Positions 44,116 through 53,887 of a stretch of DNA of 64,000 nt are shown here, piece by piece. The DNA is from Echinicola rosea (GTDB lineage Bacteria; Bacteroidota; Bacteroidia; Cytophagales; Cyclobacteriaceae). A model generated the notes under the pieces. It was given only the letters and a program-made list of their open reading frames with translations, was not told the DNA's origin and made no database searches. The position numbers and the translations under genes are program-made. How positions within the stretch are numbered: position 1 is the first letter of the stretch; each line of letters opens with the position of its first letter. Where the stretch lies: assembly GCF_005281475.1 (NCBI RefSeq), contig NZ_CP040106.1:2136501-2200500 (forward strand), in the 5' to 3' direction.

Positions 44116-46263
44116 ATGGCTTTTTTCAAACCTATAGAATTAAAGAGTTTTATTTTTGGACAATATTTCACGGATGGCGTGAAAATGACGCTTGGTGTAT
44201 TGTTGCCAGCTGTCGTATTTTCGTTATTAGGTGATTTTAGGACAGGGATTAGTATTTCACTTGGTGCTTTTTTGGTGAGTATTTCTGACAGCACAGGACC
44301 TTTGGAGCACCGGAGGACAGGGATGTTGGCGAGTTGTGGTTTTGTGTTTCTGAGTGCCTTGGTGACAGGGGTGCTGAATAAATATCCCATATTGATGGGG
44401 GTTGAGATAGCCGTTTTCGGTTTTGTGTTTGCGATGTTTACCGTGTATGGCACCCGGGCTGCTGCTGTTGGAGCGGGAGCATTGCTTGGAATGGCCATTT
44501 CGATGGATCCCCATAAGACAGCCTCCGCGTTTTGGCTGTATGCGTTGATGGTTTTGATTGGCGGAATATGGTACACTTTGCTGAGTTTATCCATTATGCA
44601 AATCAGGCCTTACCGGGTGGCCCAACAGGCCTTGGGCGAAAGTGTGCTGAAGGTGGCGGAGTTTTTAAAGCACAAGGCGGCTTTTTATGCCATTGATACC
44701 GATGTGGAGGCCAACTACCGAAAGTTGGCCGCCATTCAAGTAAGCGTCAATGAACACCAGGACAGCGTGCGGGAGATACTTTATAAAACCCGAAAGCGGG
44801 TGGGAGAGTCCATTAGTTCAGGACAGTTGCTATTGGTGATATTCGTGGATATGGTGGATATTTTTGAGCAAATGATGGCTTCCCACTACGACTATAAAAG
44901 GCTTCAGGAACTATATGGCCAATATCCGGTGCTACATGATTTTAGACGTGGGATCCAGTTGGTGGCAGAGGAGCTTTCCAGGCTCGGCTATGCCTTGATC
45001 AATAATGAAAAACCCAAGCACCCCCACTATCCCATTGATTTTTTGGCTGGGCTCCGGAGCCAAATTGAATCGTTGGAAAAGACAGGTGTAAAATGCCTGA
45101 TGCTTCGTAAAATCTATGCTAATTTGGCTTCAATTACGGCACGAATAGATGATATCTACAATTATTTCTATGAAGACAAGCTGACCTTTATTTCCCAGAC
45201 GCGTGAACAGAGTCTTTCCAAATTTGTAGGGCATCAAAGTTTCTCCTTGAAGTTGATCGTCGATAATTTATCCCTTGAATCTAATGTCTTTCGCCATGCG
45301 CTTCGGCTTTCGGTGACGTGTTTGTTGGGGTATTTGATTTCCCTCCAGCTCTCCTTGGGAAATCACAGTTACTGGGTGGTGTTGACGATATTGGTGATCC
45401 TGAGGCCGGGGTTTAGTTTGACCAAACGAAGAAACACGCAGCGGATTTTAGGGACACTGATAGGAGGACTTACAGGAGTGCTTATTTTGTACCTAGTGCC
45501 GGATTTCACCATGAGGTTTGTCTTCTTGGTTTTGTTTATGGTGTTGGCCTATAGCTTTCTCCGGATCAGGTATTTCTTGGCAGTATTGTTTATGACGCCC
45601 TTTATTTTTATCGTGTATGCTTTCTTATACCCTGAATCCAATTTTCTGATCGTCAGGGAACGGATCATTGATACGGTGCTGGGATCTGGATTGGCCTACC
45701 TGGCGAGCAATTTTTTCCTGCCCAGCTGGGAATACACAGGATTTAAGCAAATGTCAGCAAAGGTGTTGAAAGCGAACTTGGAATACTTCGCCATGATCAT
45801 CAGTAGGTTTGATCCTACTGCGTTCGATGAAGTGGCTTATCGGTTGGCAAGAAGGAAGATGTACCTCCAGTCGGCAAATTTGTCAGCAGCTTTTCAGCGG
45901 ATGCTGGATGAACCAAAGAGCAAACAGAAGAATAAGCAGGACTTGCACCAGTTTGTGGTGCTGAACCACATCCTTTCCTCTTACTTTTCCACGCTTTCTT
46001 CTAGCTTGGTGCGTTCGGATGTGGTACTGTCTTCCCATGATCAGGTCGTAAAGATCAAGCGGATCCGTAATTACCTGATGAGAAGTCTAGAGCATTTGGG
46101 TGAAGCCAGTGATGAGTTGGATTTTTCGATATTGGACCGTGAAGATAGCTTGCTTAAAACGACCAATACCGCCGAAATTTCACTCCTTACCGAGCAACTC
46201 CAGTTGATTCAGAAAACCTGTTCGGATTTGGAAAAACTTAGCCGAAAAGTGATGTCACATTGA
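44116..46263 (+). CDS. FUSC-family (YccS/YhfK-like) inner membrane transporter
   Basis: 715 residues from ATG 44116 (MAFFKPIELKS), preferred over 44068 because the earlier 16 residues look non-native. Two hydrophobic blocks (about 20-175 and 395-530), each with five to six helices, flank a soluble region of about 220 residues; a further cytoplasmic C-terminal part follows. This duplicated layout is that of the FUSC/aromatic acid exporter superfamily. The second block contains the typical YWVVLTILVILRPGFSLTKRRNTQRILGT. The substrate is unknown; it may export aromatic acids or other small toxic compounds. Confidence 0.85.
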   Translation: MAFFKPIELKSFIFGQYFTDGVKMTLGVLLPAVVFSLLGDFRTGISISLGAFLVSISDSTGPLEHRRTGMLASCGFVFLSALVTGVLNKYPILMGVEIAVFGFVFAMFTVYGTRAAAVGAGALLGMAISMDPHKTASAFWLYALMVLIGGIWYTLLSLSIMQIRPYRVAQQALGESVLKVAEFLKHKAAFYAIDTDVEANYRKLAAIQVSVNEHQDSVREILYKTRKRVGESISSGQLLLVIFVDMVDIFEQMMASHYDYKRLQELYGQYPVLHDFRRGIQLVAEELSRLGYALINNEKPKHPHYPIDFLAGLRSQIESLEKTGVKCLMLRKIYANLASITARIDDIYNYFYEDKLTFISQTREQSLSKFVGHQSFSLKLIVDNLSLESNVFRHALRLSVTCLLGYLISLQLSLGNHSYWVVLTILVILRPGFSLTKRRNTQRILGTLIGGLTGVLILYLVPDFTMRFVFLVLFMVLAYSFLRIRYFLAVLFMTPFIFIVYAFLYPESNFLIVRERIIDTVLGSGLAYLASNFFLPSWEYTGFKQMSAKVLKANLEYFAMIISRFDPTAFDEVAYRLARRKMYLQSANLSAAFQRMLDEPKSKQKNKQDLHQFVVLNHILSSYFSTLSSSLVRSDVVLSSHDQVVKIKRIRNYLMRSLEHLGEASDELDFSILDREDSLLKTTNTAEISLLTEQLQLIQKTCSDLEKLSRKVMSH

Positions 46264-46352
46264 CTTAGGGGAATTGCAAGGGAGGAGGGCTGTGGTCGTA
46301 GGTAAAACGTTTATATTCCCCTATATTGTAATGGAAAAAATAACCAATACCA

Positions 46353-47459
46353 ATGATAAAAGCCTCTCTGAAAACTACACTGTTTATCCTTATGCTCCTT
46401 TTTACGTTCTCACTTTCCGCCCAAGAAACCGTTAAATTTGCGATGGTGGGGCTGTCCCATGGCCACAGCCCGTGGTTTTTTGAGTGGGGAAAGGAGGAGG
46501 GGATGGAATTGGTAGGTGTTTATGAGCCGGATAAATCCTTGTCTGGAGCGTTTCGCCAGCGCTATCAGCTGCCCGAAACGCTGATGTACACGGATCTGGC
46601 CAAGATGCTGCAGGAAACCCAGCCGGATGGTATATTGGTCTTTGGGGCCATCGCGGATCATGTCGAGGCGGTGAAGGCGGCCGCGCCGATGGGAATCCAT
46701 GTGATGGTAGAAAAGCCACTGGCCACTACATTGTCCGATGCACGGACCATGGCGCAGCTCGCGCGGGAAAATTCCATTCACCTGTTGACGGATTATGAAA
46801 CCTCTTGGTACCCCGCTACCGAGCAGGCTTTCCGTTTTTTTGAGGAGCAGCAAACAAGGTTTGGAGAGATCCGAAAGATGGTGTTTCACCATGGCCATGA
46901 GGGTCCCAAGGAAATCGGGGTGGGATCGGAATTTTTGGAATGGCTGACCGATCCCGTGAAAAATGGCGGAGGAGCCGTGGTGGATTTTGGGTGTTATGGT
47001 GCCAATATCATGACCTACCTGATGCACGGGAAAAAGCCTATTGCCGTAACGGCAATAACCAAAACCTATAAGCCGGAAACTTACCCCGAAGTGGATGATG
47101 AAGCCACCATAATCGTAGATTATGAAAACAGCCAAGGTATCATCCAGGCCTCATGGAACTGGCCTTTCAATAGGAAGGATATGGAAGTTTATGGCGAAAA
47201 AGGCTACGTCATTACCAAAGATGATGTCCAGCTCTACTATAGAACCAAAGGTGCCGATGAAAAACAAATGAAGGCGGTTGCGGCCGAGCTGGACGTGGAG
47301 ACCAATCCTTTTGAGTATTTTCGTGAGGTAATTGTGGGGGAAAGGGTTCCGGAAGCATATAGTCCCTATACTTTGGAAAATAATTTGCGGGTAATGGAGA
47401 TCCTGGATGCTGCCAGGAAGTCTGCTGAACAGGGAGAAAGAGTAGTTTTGCAGGAATGA
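46353..47459 (+). CDS. Exported Gfo/Idh/MocA-type oxidoreductase
   Basis: 368 residues. The N-terminal 23 residues form a Sec signal peptide (ending FSLSAQE). The rest is Gfo/Idh/MocA: Rossmann part with AMVGLSHGHSPW, the EKPLATT motif near 120, and a C-terminal (beta/alpha) half with DFGCYGANIM and EYFREVI. The usual GxGxxG loop reads GLSHGH, and a Sec-exported NAD(P) enzyme is unusual, so the cofactor may be lost, tightly bound or different. Sugar-type substrate likely but not identifiable. Confidence 0.82.
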   Translation: MIKASLKTTLFILMLLFTFSLSAQETVKFAMVGLSHGHSPWFFEWGKEEGMELVGVYEPDKSLSGAFRQRYQLPETLMYTDLAKMLQETQPDGILVFGAIADHVEAVKAAAPMGIHVMVEKPLATTLSDARTMAQLARENSIHLLTDYETSWYPATEQAFRFFEEQQTRFGEIRKMVFHHGHEGPKEIGVGSEFLEWLTDPVKNGGGAVVDFGCYGANIMTYLMHGKKPIAVTAITKTYKPETYPEVDDEATIIVDYENSQGIIQASWNWPFNRKDMEVYGEKGYVITKDDVQLYYRTKGADEKQMKAVAAELDVETNPFEYFREVIVGERVPEAYSPYTLENNLRVMEILDAARKSAEQGERVVLQE

Positions 47460-47460
47460 A

Positions 47461-47508
47461 GTGTTTCTTCCAACATCCCTATTTTATAGAAAATCTTGGA
47501 AGAAACAC
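47461..47508. terminator. Hairpin between convergent genes
   Basis: Perfect 13-bp arms GTGTTTCTTCCAA (47461-47473) and TTGGAAGAAACAC (47496-47508) directly after the oxidoreductase stop and before the stop of the opposite lipoprotein gene. The loop is long (22 bases) and the T-runs are poor, so bidirectional termination is plausible but not certain. Confidence 0.5.
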
Positions 47509-47517
47509 GTCTAACCC

Positions 47518-48774
47518 CTAATCGTAATCAGCATACCTTACGGCAAAGACACAGCGGTTATCTTGACCATATTTGGAAGTTTCATATTCGGTAAGGTTCC
47601 ATAAGTATCCAGAACTTTGTTCAAAATAAAGGTCCTCAGCACCATGAGGCCAGCGGTAGCGCGAGCCGTTGGCATCACCGTCATGGTACCGTACCAGCCG
47701 GGCAGTGGAGCCCTTGTATGTACTTTTGCCCGTGGCGGCCATGATCGTAGTGGTGCCATTTCTGTACACCCCCTGCATATTGAATACGGGACCATTGTTT
47801 CCGGTGGCGTTATCTTTTGGTATGACTACTTCTACCGGTGAACTGGAAGGAATCTCTCCTTGGCCATTAAGCAAAAATCCGTGAACTGTCGGTGTAGAGG
47901 AACTGGATGATGAAATGTATTGTCCCGTCCAAAGCCTTGGGTTGGATGCGCTGTCTTCTCCCAAGGCAATACAGGAAAATGGCTCGGCATTAGGGATGTC
48001 GTAATAGCCGGATTGAGGTAAAATATACCTGTAGTTAAAAGCCCTCAGCGTTCCGTCTGTTTCTTCTCCCAGTCGGGATTTTGAGCTGTCACCAGCGACT
48101 TCCACGATTTTGTTCAGATCAAAAACCCTTATTCCCAACTGAGTGGAGGCAACGTAAAGCTTTTCGTCGAAATAGGCCAATCCACCAGCATGCACCCGTA
48201 CCGGTCCAAATTCTCCCAATTGGGTGTAGTCATTTGATGGGGTATAAAAAGGATTGTCAATGTCCTGCACCAGAAGGATGTGTCGATACGTGATGTCATT
48301 CATGTCGGTGATGTCCACTAGGGAGACCCTGGCGCCTTTGTGTTTATTTTCAATGCCAGGAATCTGGGACGGCCCCACAGCGTACCAACTTACCAATAGG
48401 AAGTTTCTTCCGCTCCATTGGAATCCTGTAATGCCTTGAGGTCGCCAGTCCTCGGTTTGCTGGTCTCCACTGTTCCATTTAAAGCCCGTGACCTGTCTGT
48501 CAGCAGGGATATTGAATCCATATACTGAGTTATAGCCGTTGGTGGTGGCGGTACGGTTAAGGTCCAGTGTGGCAGGAGTCTCAAATCCGTGGGAGGCCAA
48601 GCTGGACACAAAGCTGCTCTCGTCCGTATAGCTGCTGTTGATGGTTGTGGTGGTCGAGCTGATGGAATGAAGAGGTTCTGTGATTGGTGCTTCAGCGACA
48701 TCGATAAATTCATCATCAGTACATGAAGTGCCAAGAACGAGGCTACATGCTAAAATAAAATGGTTGATTTTCAT
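47518..48774 (-). CDS. Surface lipoprotein of the Sus-type locus, propeller-like
   Basis: 418 residues from ATG 48774 (MKINHFILACSLVLGTSC), which gives a proper signal peptide with lipobox LGTSC (Cys18); the upstream ATG at 48834 would bury it. The mature protein has beta-propeller-like segments (GLAYFDEKLYVASTQLGIRVFDL; HGAEDLYFEQSSGYLWNLTEYE) but I do not recognise the family. It follows susD and is separated from it by a terminator-like hairpin, so it is likely expressed at a lower level. Possibly a substrate-binding or processing protein. Confidence 0.65.
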   Translation of the reverse strand: MKINHFILACSLVLGTSCTDDEFIDVAEAPITEPLHSISSTTTTINSSYTDESSFVSSLASHGFETPATLDLNRTATTNGYNSVYGFNIPADRQVTGFKWNSGDQQTEDWRPQGITGFQWSGRNFLLVSWYAVGPSQIPGIENKHKGARVSLVDITDMNDITYRHILLVQDIDNPFYTPSNDYTQLGEFGPVRVHAGGLAYFDEKLYVASTQLGIRVFDLNKIVEVAGDSSKSRLGEETDGTLRAFNYRYILPQSGYYDIPNAEPFSCIALGEDSASNPRLWTGQYISSSSSSTPTVHGFLLNGQGEIPSSSPVEVVIPKDNATGNNGPVFNMQGVYRNGTTTIMAATGKSTYKGSTARLVRYHDGDANGSRYRWPHGAEDLYFEQSSGYLWNLTEYETSKYGQDNRCVFAVRYADYD

Positions 48775-48801
48775 GGTTTTATGGATTATGGGTTTAAAAA
48801 A

Positions 48802-48837
48802 AGGGTGATTGCCATTTTTTAAGTTGACAATCACCCT
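48802..48837 (-). terminator. Terminator/attenuator after susD
   Basis: Perfect 10-bp arms AGGGTGATTG (48802-48811) and CAATCACCCT (48828-48837). On the minus strand it is followed by seven T residues, a standard intrinsic terminator. It lies between susD and the lipoprotein gene and may end or attenuate the susC-susD transcript. Confidence 0.78.
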
Positions 48838-48852
48838 CTGAAATTTATGAGG

Positions 48853-50292
48853 TCAATTTTCTTGATCCCACCAGACTTTTACGTTGATTTCATCTCCACC
48901 CATTCGGTTGACTGCTTCTTGGTAATTTTGAAAATTACTGTTGGCTTCATCGATGGGATAATAAAACCGCGATGGCATTTCGCCATCGTTTAGCATGGAT
49001 GCGGATGTGGGGAGTTCTGGGAGTCCCGTCCGTCGTTGCTCGAACCATGCTTGGTAATCGGTAAAGAAGAGGTCGTAGTATTTTTGGAGTAAAATACGAT
49101 CCAAGCTTCCGTCGTAAGCAGCGGCTGGATTGTCAAAATATCCTTCGGGAACTTCTTGGCTCCACATCTCTATCGCCGCCTTTACGCCATTCTCATAATG
49201 TTCTTGGGCATCAGTGGTATAGCCTCTTTGAGCCATTTCGGCCTTAATGAATTCCACTTCGGCATAGCTCATGATAGGGATGATCAGCGGAGCTTCCGCC
49301 AAACTTCTTTTTACGCCTGACGCGGTAGCAATACTGTCAGGTAAAGGATTTTCGACAAAGTCCGTAGGCTGTCCGATATAGCCATAATCTTCACCCTCTA
49401 GGCCTTTAGCCGTACCGGCAAAGACACTGATCCTAGGGTCTTCAAAATTATTAAGGTTATCAATAAAAAACGCTGTGTAATACCGGAACACCCCAAAATC
49501 CTGGGGCCTGTCCCAAGGGGAAAGGGTAGGTGCCACGCCATCCAAATGGAGTACTGCACCATCCTCACTTGAAGAAAATACCGGGTAGGTCTCCGGTTGG
49601 TTGATCATTTCGGTGATTTTTTCAAAAGCTCCCGTTTCGGATCGATTGGACACCCGGAGAAGCAGCCTCAAGTGGAGGGAGTTGGTGAATTTTTTCCACT
49701 TCTGCACGTCGTTTCCGTACAGGATATCACTTACGTAAGGCATGCCCTGTTCTTCATCATAGATACTGTTAGCTCGCTCTAGGTCCGCCAGTAGCTGGGA
49801 ATAGATGTCTGCTTGGGGAGAAAACTCCGGATACCATACATCTTCTTCCGCTTGTAGGGCATTGGCCATGGGCACATCACCAAAACAGTCTGTCAGGACA
49901 GAATAGGCGTAAGCTTTCAAGGTCAGGGCAATGGCTTCATAATTGGGCAGTCCATCGCGCACTGCAGCCTCTTCCATTTCCGCGATATTGCTGAGGTTGG
50001 TGTAATAATTGTTCCAAGTGGAAGCCCCGATGTTTTGGTCAAAGTCATAGAAGAAAGGCGAATTGTTAAAATCATCCGTTTGCAGAAACATCTGCATCAA
50101 GGGCGCTGTGACGCTACGCATTTGTTTTGCATTTTGACTTGCCAGACTATATAAAACAGGGTTTAGGGTGCTTCCAGCGGTGATTTTGCTTAAGTTGTTC
50201 GGGTCCGTATTGGTCTCTTCAAAGTCTTTTGAGCAGGAGCTGGCCCACATACAGAAGGAAGAGACAAATAATGCATATATGTATTTTTTCAT
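48853..50292 (-). CDS. SusD/RagB-family outer-membrane lipoprotein
   Basis: 479 residues. Signal peptide with lipobox ASSC (Cys20). Helical TPR-like SusD fold with NTDPNNLSKI near 30, TDCFGDVPM near 130 and a long C-terminal half containing AEVEFIKAEMAQRGY. SusD proteins cap the SusC channel and bind the ligand on the cell surface. The type is the SusD/RagB-like group (often peptide, glycan or unknown ligands). Encoded 20 bp after susC. Confidence 0.93.
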   Translation of the reverse strand: MKKYIYALFVSSFCMWASSCSKDFEETNTDPNNLSKITAGSTLNPVLYSLASQNAKQMRSVTAPLMQMFLQTDDFNNSPFFYDFDQNIGASTWNNYYTNLSNIAEMEEAAVRDGLPNYEAIALTLKAYAYSVLTDCFGDVPMANALQAEEDVWYPEFSPQADIYSQLLADLERANSIYDEEQGMPYVSDILYGNDVQKWKKFTNSLHLRLLLRVSNRSETGAFEKITEMINQPETYPVFSSSEDGAVLHLDGVAPTLSPWDRPQDFGVFRYYTAFFIDNLNNFEDPRISVFAGTAKGLEGEDYGYIGQPTDFVENPLPDSIATASGVKRSLAEAPLIIPIMSYAEVEFIKAEMAQRGYTTDAQEHYENGVKAAIEMWSQEVPEGYFDNPAAAYDGSLDRILLQKYYDLFFTDYQAWFEQRRTGLPELPTSASMLNDGEMPSRFYYPIDEANSNFQNYQEAVNRMGGDEINVKVWWDQEN

Positions 50293-50312
50293 GACTGTTA
50301 TTTTAGCGTTGA

Positions 50313-53300
50313 TTAAAATCCAATGACGACATTCACTCCGTATTCATTAGGGACTGGCATTTGTCCAACTTCCACGCCCGGATGCATATTGGTTCCTCCG
50401 GCAAAACCGGCCACTTCGGGATCGTATATCGGGAAGTCCGAAAGGACTGCCAGGTTCCTGCCATACACCGAGAGGCGCATTTCGTTCAATGGTGTTTTGG
50501 ACAAGAATTTTTCTGAGAAATCATAGGAAAGGGTCACTTCTCTCAGCTTGATAAAAGAAGCATCGAAGGAATTGGCTTCAGTATTGGCCAGTGGATACAT
50601 CAGGTTGTAGTAATTGGCGATGGAGATCGGGGTAGTGTTTTCGGAATACGTACCGTCGCCATTGTCCACGACACCTTTGCCGACAAGTTCTCCTTCTTCC
50701 CTGCCCACGAGCGTATGGTCCAATTTTCCCTGCTGGGTCAACTTATGGTGGGTGTGGGAGTAGATGGTGCCTCCGTATTTCGCGTCAATCACTGCGTTGA
50801 TGCGGAAGTTTTTGTACTGGAAGGTATTGATAAACCCTGCGACCCATTTGGGCTGGGTGTCCCCGATGTAGATGATGTCATCGGTCATTTCAGGAGAGCC
50901 GTTTTCGTCAAAGATGATCTCTCCTTCCGGGCTTCTTTTATAGCCTCTTCCGTAAAGAGCTGCTGGTGATCCTCCCTCTACAGCAACCAATTTTGCTCCA
51001 GAAGAACTTAGCATTTCGAATCGGCCGCCTTCGGCATTTTCATGCAGGGACATGACCGTACCCTTGTTCTTGGCCCACGTCAGGGTCGTATTCCAAGTGA
51101 AGTTTTTATTTTTGACAGGTGCCCCGTTAAGCATGACTTCTACCCCACGGTTACGTACTTCTCCTGCATTGATCGTGACACTTCGGTACCCTGATGAGTA
51201 GGGGAGCGGTGCATTGAAGATTTGGTTTTTACTGTTGTTTTGGTAAACTGCCACATCCAATTTTAGCCTGCTTTGGAACATCCTGAAGTCAATGCCCAGT
51301 TCTTTACTGGTGGTGATCTCTGGTTTGAAATCCGTATTGTAAAGCGAAGTAGGGGCAAGGGCTGATCCTGGGAAATCAGAACGTCTGTAATATTTGTCCG
51401 TGCTGTAGCGGTTGCCGTATTTACCCGCTCCACCCACTTGGGCGATGGAAGCTCGTAGTTTTGCGAAGCTGATGCTGTTTGGCATGGTGAAAATTTCACT
51501 CAAAATGATGCCAGAGCTTGCAGAAGGAAAGAAATAGGACTGGTTGTGTTTGGGCAAAATACTGTTCCAGTCATTCCGTCCGGTAAGGTCAAGGAATACC
51601 TTGTCCTGCCAGCCCACGGTTACCATTCCGTATAAACTGTTTACTTTGTTATATCCGTCAAATTTACTGGTGAAAAGCTGGGAGCCGTTGACCAAGTTAT
51701 ATTCTCCGGGGATTTCAAGTCCTTCGGCCCAAGAGTCCTGACGAAGGTAGCGGTAATCCATCCTGTTTCCACCCACATTGGCCGTCACTTCCCAATCATC
51801 AAAGGTATCGGTATAGGTCAGCAGGAAATCAGTGTTTACTTCTTGCTTAAATACGTTTGTTTTGCGGTAATATCCGCGGGCATAACGGTTGATGTCATAA
51901 GGTCTTTCCTGATCCATGTTTTTGTCGTACATGTTCAATGCTCCACGGAGCATCAAGTTGACCTTAGGGTGTAGTTCAATGTCCATTTTGAAATTACCGG
52001 TAATGGCATATTGGTCCAGGCTGTTTTGGATTTCATATACCATCGCATAGGGATTGTCGATGTAGCTACTGTAGGGTCTGATCATGTCCACCTGCTCTTG
52101 GCCTTCTTTCCAGATAGGCTCGTACCAGGCGAGGTCCACATTGGGATTTTGGAAAATCATAAAATAGGCTATGGAGTGGTTGTTGTAGCCTTGGCCAGGG
52201 AGGTTGTCACTGGTACGGTTTCTGTAGTCCACGACGGAGCTGAGTTTGATGCGGTCGGTCACTTGATAGTTTCCATTGACGGATAGCGAGAGCTGCTCAA
52301 AACCCGTATTGGGCATGACCCAGTCATTTTTGGAGTGGGTAACAGAGCCGCGCATAGAGCCTTTTTCATCTCCCCCTTGGATGGATATGTTGGTGGTTTG
52401 GGTCACGCCTGTTTGCCAAAAATCCTTACGGTTGTTTTCATAGGGTCTCCAAAGTTGTCTTTCAAGTGACTGTCCTTCCACTGTCGGATCGTACTGATAG
52501 TAGTATTGGCCGTCGAATTTAGGACCAAATGCACTACTGCTACCGGCAGTGCTGTTGCCATCTTCAGAGGCGCCATAGCTGTAATATAGCCTGTCGTTAT
52601 ACGGAACGGGGTTGCCATTTTCATCCGTTGCAGGCTTTAAGTATCCGCCTTTGCCACTGCCCTGGCCGTATTCATATTGCCAGTCTGGCCACCGTTGGAT
52701 ATTGTCAAATTTGGTATTGCTGCTGACCGTGACGCCCAGCCCCTTTTGGCCTTTGCCTGATTTGGTAGTGATGATGACGGCACCATTGGCCGCTTGGTAG
52801 CCGTAAAGTGCTGATGCCGCTGGGCCTTTTAGTACCGAGACACTTTCAATATCGTCCGGATTTAAGTCAGAAATGGCATTTCCATAATCCACGGGGGTGT
52901 CATTGCTGGCACTTCCGCCCATATAGCCGTTAGAAGGGCCCGATCCGGGATGTTCATTCTGGATAGGTACACCGTCGATAACGATCAGGGCGCCGTTATT
53001 ACCAGGATCCAGAGAGCTGTTTCCTCTAAGAATGATTTGTTGCGAGCCCACTGGCCCACCCAGCCCGTTGATCTGGAGTCCGGGGACTTTGCCACGAAGG
53101 GCTTCTGACCAATTGTTTGGACGGGCATCGGTAAGCTGTCTAGCGTCAATGGTTTGCTGTGCATAGCCTAGTTTTTTTTCTTCCCTTTTCATGCCCAATG
53201 CTGTCACGACTACTTCATCCAGGGCGTTGATGTTTTCTTCAAGGATGATGTTCAGCTCGCCTGCTTTCTCTACAGGCACCTGCTGTGAATTATACCCCAG

Positions 53301-53816
53301 ATAAGAAACGATCAAGGTCACTGGGAAGGATTCGATATCCATGTTGAATTCCCCATTGGCATCGGTGACCCCTCCTTTTGAGGTGCCTTTGATCAGTAAG
53401 GTGACCCCTGGAAGTGGTTCACCGGATGTATCGGTGACTTTTCCGGTCAGTGTTTGGCGAAGAGATTCGAGGGGTAAGACGGTGATGGTCTTGTTGGTGG
53501 CTTCGAATGATAGCCCCGCTTTTTGGCCGATTTCGTTTAGGATCTCCGGCAGTGCTTCATCGGTAAATTGGAAAGAGAACAATTCAGCATCTTGACTTAC
53601 TTTTTCATCAAACACGAAGTAAAAAGCAGTTTTACGCTCGATTTCAGTAAGTACCTGGGTGATCTTGGCATCTTCCAGGGACAGTGATAATCGGACCTTT
53701 GAGAGCTTGCTCCCCTCTGCATGGGAATTTGCTTGAACGGCTATGAGGAATAAACAGGCCAATAAAAGCCCTGTCTTTCGGCTCATTGCAGCTAAAAATC
53801 GTAATGGTGTTTTCAT
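50313..53816 (-). CDS. SusC/RagA TonB-linked outer-membrane protein with STN domain
   Basis: 1167 residues. Signal peptide (to about 33), then a secretin/TonB short N-terminal (STN) domain near 45-115 that marks sigma/anti-sigma-linked transducers, a carboxypeptidase-regulatory-like beta domain near 120-200 (LTGKVTDTSGEPLPGVTLLIKG), a plug domain near 210-350 and a 22-strand-type barrel to the end. Imports an oligomeric nutrient with SusD and signals to FecR and the ECF sigma factor just upstream. Substrate unknown. Confidence 0.93.
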   Translation of the reverse strand: MKTPLRFLAAMSRKTGLLLACLFLIAVQANSHAEGSKLSKVRLSLSLEDAKITQVLTEIERKTAFYFVFDEKVSQDAELFSFQFTDEALPEILNEIGQKAGLSFEATNKTITVLPLESLRQTLTGKVTDTSGEPLPGVTLLIKGTSKGGVTDANGEFNMDIESFPVTLIVSYLGYNSQQVPVEKAGELNIILEENINALDEVVVTALGMKREEKKLGYAQQTIDARQLTDARPNNWSEALRGKVPGLQINGLGGPVGSQQIILRGNSSLDPGNNGALIVIDGVPIQNEHPGSGPSNGYMGGSASNDTPVDYGNAISDLNPDDIESVSVLKGPAASALYGYQAANGAVIITTKSGKGQKGLGVTVSSNTKFDNIQRWPDWQYEYGQGSGKGGYLKPATDENGNPVPYNDRLYYSYGASEDGNSTAGSSSAFGPKFDGQYYYQYDPTVEGQSLERQLWRPYENNRKDFWQTGVTQTTNISIQGGDEKGSMRGSVTHSKNDWVMPNTGFEQLSLSVNGNYQVTDRIKLSSVVDYRNRTSDNLPGQGYNNHSIAYFMIFQNPNVDLAWYEPIWKEGQEQVDMIRPYSSYIDNPYAMVYEIQNSLDQYAITGNFKMDIELHPKVNLMLRGALNMYDKNMDQERPYDINRYARGYYRKTNVFKQEVNTDFLLTYTDTFDDWEVTANVGGNRMDYRYLRQDSWAEGLEIPGEYNLVNGSQLFTSKFDGYNKVNSLYGMVTVGWQDKVFLDLTGRNDWNSILPKHNQSYFFPSASSGIILSEIFTMPNSISFAKLRASIAQVGGAGKYGNRYSTDKYYRRSDFPGSALAPTSLYNTDFKPEITTSKELGIDFRMFQSRLKLDVAVYQNNSKNQIFNAPLPYSSGYRSVTINAGEVRNRGVEVMLNGAPVKNKNFTWNTTLTWAKNKGTVMSLHENAEGGRFEMLSSSGAKLVAVEGGSPAALYGRGYKRSPEGEIIFDENGSPEMTDDIIYIGDTQPKWVAGFINTFQYKNFRINAVIDAKYGGTIYSHTHHKLTQQGKLDHTLVGREEGELVGKGVVDNGDGTYSENTTPISIANYYNLMYPLANTEANSFDASFIKLREVTLSYDFSEKFLSKTPLNEMRLSVYGRNLAVLSDFPIYDPEVAGFAGGTNMHPGVEVGQMPVPNEYGVNVVIGF

Positions 53817-53887
53817 TTTTACTGAAATTAACTGGGTTAAGTTTATTTAAGTGATATCCTTGTTCGCTAGCATTAAGGTGTATCGTT

